This document shows, piece after piece, positions 12,828-15,574 of a DNA stretch of 15,574 nucleotides. The stretch lies in the NCBI GenBank assembly GCA_016208525.1, contig JACQYJ010000109.1:1-15574 (forward strand), written 5' to 3'. The notes beneath the pieces are model-generated. The model did no database searches and was not told the DNA's origin. It saw nothing but the letters and a program-made list of their open reading frames with translations. The DNA comes from Deltaproteobacteria bacterium. GTDB taxonomy: Bacteria > Desulfobacterota > JAENJC01. Numbering within the stretch: position 1 is the stretch's first letter; the number at the start of each line of letters is the position of its first letter. The position numbers and the translations under genes are program-made.

Positions 12828-13634
12828 ATGATCCTTGACGAGATAATTACATATAAAAAGAATGAACTTGAGGCCAGGAAGGCCGAGATACCTCTGAAGA
12901 TCATAACATCAGCCATATGGAATCTCCCTTTACCCTTGAACTTCAAGGACGCCCTTTTGCCTGCCAAAGACGGCAGGACAAGGGTTATAGCAGAAGTCAA
13001 GAAGGCATCACCGTCGAAGGGTGTTATCAGGGAGGATTTTAATCACCTTGATATTGCAGAGATATACCAGAGGAACGGGGCATCGGCCCTGTCCGTCCTT
13101 ACAGACCGCAACTTCTTCCAGGGCTCAATAGATTATCTCTCCGAAATCAGGCAGCACGTGTCCATCCCACTTCTGAGGAAGGACTTTGTCTTTGATGAAT
13201 ATCAGATTTTCGAGGCCAGGGGTTACGGGGCGGATGCGGTCCTCTTGATTGCAGCGGTTCTTGATGATAAGGAGTTAAATGACTTCGTTGAGCTTTCCCT
13301 TAATCTTGGGATATCCCCGCTGGTAGAGGTGCATGACGAGTTGGAATTAGAAAGGACCTTAAAGACCGGTGCGGAGCTTATAGGGATAAACAACAGGAAC
13401 CTCCAGACCTTCAAGACAGACCTGAATACTACCATCAGGTTGATAGGCAGTATCCCTGACGACAAGATAGTCATAAGCGAGAGCGGTATAAATACTAAAG
13501 AGGATTTAAAACTCCTTAAGGATGCCGGAGTGGACGCATTTCTGATCGGTGAGGCGTTGATGCGGGAGGCTGATATAGGCGCAAAGCTCAGGGAGTTTGT
13601 TTATGAGGGGACTGTCCCGGATTTACGGACGTAG
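12828..13634 (+). CDS. trpC: Indole-3-glycerol phosphate synthase, C-terminus supplied by a repeat
   Basis: Closes CdRP to indole-3-glycerol phosphate. 268 residues; (beta/alpha)8 barrel with catalytic residues E56/K58 (IAEVKKASPSKG), K118 (LLRKDFV), E167 (LVEVHDE), N188 (IGINNRNL) and E218-S219 (ISESGI). GAAGGA precedes the ATG. The natural C-terminal helix (GAKLREFVYE) is followed by GTVPDLRT and a TAG stop that lie inside the second copy of the 60-bp palindrome. The barrel core is complete, so activity should be kept. Followed by trpF after 45 nt that are mostly the rest of the repeat. Confidence 0.96.
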   Translation: MILDEIITYKKNELEARKAEIPLKIITSAIWNLPLPLNFKDALLPAKDGRTRVIAEVKKASPSKGVIREDFNHLDIAEIYQRNGASALSVLTDRNFFQGSIDYLSEIRQHVSIPLLRKDFVFDEYQIFEARGYGADAVLLIAAVLDDKELNDFVELSLNLGISPLVEVHDELELERTLKTGAELIGINNRNLQTFKTDLNTTIRLIGSIPDDKIVISESGINTKEDLKLLKDAGVDAFLIGEALMREADIGAKLREFVYEGTVPDLRT

Positions 13635-13665
13635 CGTAGCGAAATCGTAGAATCGGGACTGTCCC
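13607..13665. repeat. 60-bp palindromic repeat, copy 2, at the trpC end
   Basis: Same GGGGACTGTCCC ends and GATTTACGGACG / TCGTAGAATC inner arms as the bioF copy at 701-760, with about five differences over 59 nt. It supplies the last eight codons and the stop of trpC and fills most of the trpC-trpF gap. The short GGTCCGGGGGTACG that remains before trpF must carry its ribosome site. Confidence 0.9.
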
Positions 13666-13679
13666 GGTCCGGGGGTACG

Positions 13680-14348
13680 ATGGTCAAAGTAAAAATCTGC
13701 GGTATTACGAATCTCAATGATGCCCTGGAAGCATCCGAATATGGCGCAGATGCCCTCGGTTTTATATTTTATGAAAAGAGCTCAAGGCACATAACCCCTG
13801 CATCTGCGGCATCTATTATAAACGAGCTTCCGCCATTTGTTTCCAGGGTTGGAGTCTTTGTCAACGAGACTATTGAAAATATTATACAGATAAAACGCTT
13901 GACCGGTATTGATACAGTTCAGCTTCATGGCGACGAGACGCCGGAGATGTGCGAAGCGGTTGGAGGTAAGGTTATAAAGGCGTTTCGGGTCAGTGGTCAG
14001 TGGTCAGTGGTCAGTGGCCAGCTTTCAAAATATAAAGTCAGCGCCTATTTGCTGGATACATATCGCAAAGGCGTACCTGGCGGAACTGGAGAGACCTTCG
14101 ACTGGGATGTGGCAATTGAGGCAAAGAGGTATGGCAGGATTATTCTTGCCGGGGGGCTCACGCCTGAGAATGTTTCTGAGGCAGTCAGGAAGGTGAGGCC
14201 TTATGCAGTTGACGTGGCAAGCGGAGTGGAAGAAAGACCTGGTAAAAAGAATATGAAGAAGGTGAAGGAGTTTATAGAAAGGGCGAAGGAGGTCTATTCA
14301 GTTCAGGATTATTGCCCTGGCCTCCCCGACGGTAAAAAGAGAGCCTGA
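13680..14348 (+). CDS. trpF: Phosphoribosylanthranilate isomerase
   Basis: Amadori isomerisation of PRA to CdRP. 222 residues; catalytic C7 (VKICGIT) and D126 (LLDTYRKGVPGGTGETFDW) are present, as are GVFVN, VQLHGDE, LAGGLTPENV and DVASGVEERPGKK. Residues ~104-114 (VSGQWSVVSGQ) derive from GTGGTCA heptads and occupy the normally variable segment after KAFRV. The only ribosome-site candidate is GGGGG shortly before the ATG, next to the palindromic repeat, so translation may depend on trpC. The last ~17 residues extend past the family core, and the final 51 nt overlap the 3' end of folC on the other strand. Confidence 0.95.
   Translation: MVKVKICGITNLNDALEASEYGADALGFIFYEKSSRHITPASAASIINELPPFVSRVGVFVNETIENIIQIKRLTGIDTVQLHGDETPEMCEAVGGKVIKAFRVSGQWSVVSGQLSKYKVSAYLLDTYRKGVPGGTGETFDWDVAIEAKRYGRIILAGGLTPENVSEAVRKVRPYAVDVASGVEERPGKKNMKKVKEFIERAKEVYSVQDYCPGLPDGKKRA
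13989..14020 (+). repeat. GTGGTCA heptad repeats inside trpF
   Basis: A leading GTCA, three perfect GTGGTCA units (13993-14013) and one GTGGCCA. A 7-nt unit yields a 7-residue protein period; the frame stays open. Same family as in trpG at 3188-3215. Confidence 0.85.
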
Positions 14349-15574
14349 AATAACTATCAAATCACTGTTTCCGGCCTTTGATCTTGCATAACCTATTGCC
14401 TCCCTTAAATCTTCAAATGCAACAGAATTGCTGTTATGCTTCATTGCAACCGGTAACAACCCCGCAGCCGAAGAGGCCCTTTCATATCCCGGCCTTGAGA
14501 GTATGACTTCATGGGCCAGAGGGGCAAGTGGAGATATAATGGCGGCTATTTCCTTATCAGCCATAATACCCATAATCAAAAATAGTCTGTCAAATTTAAG
14601 ATCGTCTGAGATAGCCCTGGCAAGAACCTCTGCCCCTGCAGGGTTGTGGGCGCCATCAAGGATTATCCACGGGTCTTTAGAAACAGTCTCGAGCCTTCCT
14701 GGCCAAGAAACCTTTTGAAGGGCAGTATATATTGCATCTCTGGAAACTATAAAGCCCTTATCCCTTAGCAACTCAATCGCAGCGAGGGCCAGAGACGCAT
14801 TGTAAAACTGATGACTCCCTATGAGGTTGAGCCTTAGGTCATCCAGACTCTCCTTTATGCCATTGTAAGAAAATCTGTCTGTCCCTTTCTTATGAAATGA
14901 AAAATCCGCTCCTAATTTATAGAGCGGGGCCTCTTTCTCTTTACATATATTTTCAATAACCAGTAATGCAGAGGGCTGCTCCACTCCTGTCACAACCGGT
15001 ATCCTGTCTTTTATGATCCCGGCCTTTTCATAGGCTATTGCATCCAGGGTATCTCCGAGAAACTCCCTGTGTTCAATGGATAAGTTGGTAATAACGGAAA
15101 CAAGCGGCTTTATCAGGTTTGTAGCATCAAGCCTACCTCCCATGCCGGTTTCCATTACAGCTATATCCACTTCTTCCTCTTTGAAGTAAAGTAAGGCCAT
15201 GGCTGTTGTAAACTCAAAGAACGTTATCCGCTCCAACTCATCTTTATATTCAGAATCCTGAATCTTTGATCTTATATATTCTGTAAGTCTGACAACTTCG
15301 CCCTCTTCTATCTGCTTGCCGCTGATCTTTATCCTTTCAGTAAAGTCGATAAGGTGGGGAGATGTGTAGAGGCCGACCCTGTATCCTGCTTCCTGAATTA
15401 TTGATGCTACTGTTACAGATGTAGAACCCTTTCAATTTGTGCCTGCGATATGGATTGTCTTCAAGGCGTTATGCGGGTTGCCGCAAAGTTTCAGCAGCTT
15501 GTTAATCTTTGACAGGCCAAACTTTATGCCGAATTTTTGCAGGCCGAATAGGTAACAGAGGGTTTCTTGATATG
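14298..15574 (-). pseudogene. folC: Dihydrofolate/folylpolyglutamate synthase, interrupted by TGA in the P-loop, 5' end off the window
   Basis: Mur-ligase-family enzyme adding glutamate to folates. One frame runs from the window edge: YQETLCYLFGLQKFGIKFGL, HIAGTN-stop-KGSTSV, GLYTSPHL, METGMGGRLDATN, SIEHREFLGDTLDAIAYEKAGI, ILDGAHNPAGAEVL and finally SLFTVGEAR. The single break is TGA at 15434-15432, exactly where GTNGKGS needs Gly; one base change from GGA explains it. Everything else is full length (about 424 codons visible). TGA ends other genes here (trpF, trpD, folC itself), so recoding to Gly is unlikely. Either a new null mutation or a sequence error. Restart at TTG 15236 would lack the ATP-binding loop. 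Convergent with trpF, overlapping 51 nt. Confidence 0.88.

Noticed and set aside
13989..14020. CRISPR-like array from the heptads or REP hairpins
   Set aside because: Units are contiguous 7-mers, or isolated hairpins with irregular spacing; there are no spacers and no cas genes.
15432..15434. TGA read as glycine (alternative genetic code) in folC
   Set aside because: TGA serves as the normal stop of trpD, trpF, the VapB-like gene and folC itself, and no other gene in the window has an in-frame TGA at a Gly position.

Overview
The window comes from an uncultured-looking bacterium of moderate GC with a standard genetic code. The presence of only BioF and BioB here, the BioB cluster-ligand pattern, and the mass of toxin-antitoxin-like modules and short palindromic repeats suggest an anaerobic or microaerophilic lineage such as Nitrospirota or Desulfobacterota. 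That placement is an impression from gene content, not a demonstrated assignment.

Left part (1-2700): bioB and bioF run leftward from a clear sigma70-type promoter and encode the last and an early step of biotin synthesis. They are separated by a large nested inverted repeat. bioF carries an exact 60-bp palindromic element in frame (20 extra residues). Divergent to them, a second promoter drives trpG.

Middle (2710-12827): the tryptophan genes trpG, trpD, trpC and trpF all point right but are split by accessory DNA. Between trpG and trpD lie two broken gene ends (a secreted-protein 5' end and a leucyl-tRNA synthetase 3' end), a 635-residue membrane protein with C-terminal TPRs, a Phd/PIN pair with a frameshifted toxin, fragments of a REP-associated Y1 transposase with REP-like hairpins, an orphan HicB, an MNT/HEPN pair and an intact VapB/VapC pair. 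Between trpD and trpC lie a fused MNT-HEPN protein, two related MITE-like hairpin elements, a hicA remnant with an intact hicB, and a HEPN/MNT pair in the opposite order. Several of these modules sit 1-22 nt from a trp gene and are probably co-transcribed with it.

Right part (12828-15574): trpC and trpF, then folC on the opposite strand, overlapping trpF tail to tail. trpC ends inside a second copy of the 60-bp palindrome found in bioF. trpG and trpF both contain four GTGGTCA-type heptads inside the coding frame. folC has a TGA stop exactly at a P-loop glycine codon and runs off the window.

Overall, a housekeeping biosynthetic locus (biotin, tryptophan, folate) has been heavily invaded by small repeats and toxin-antitoxin-like genes. 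Four of its seven biosynthetic genes carry repeat-derived coding sequence. No trpE, trpB or trpA is present in the window.
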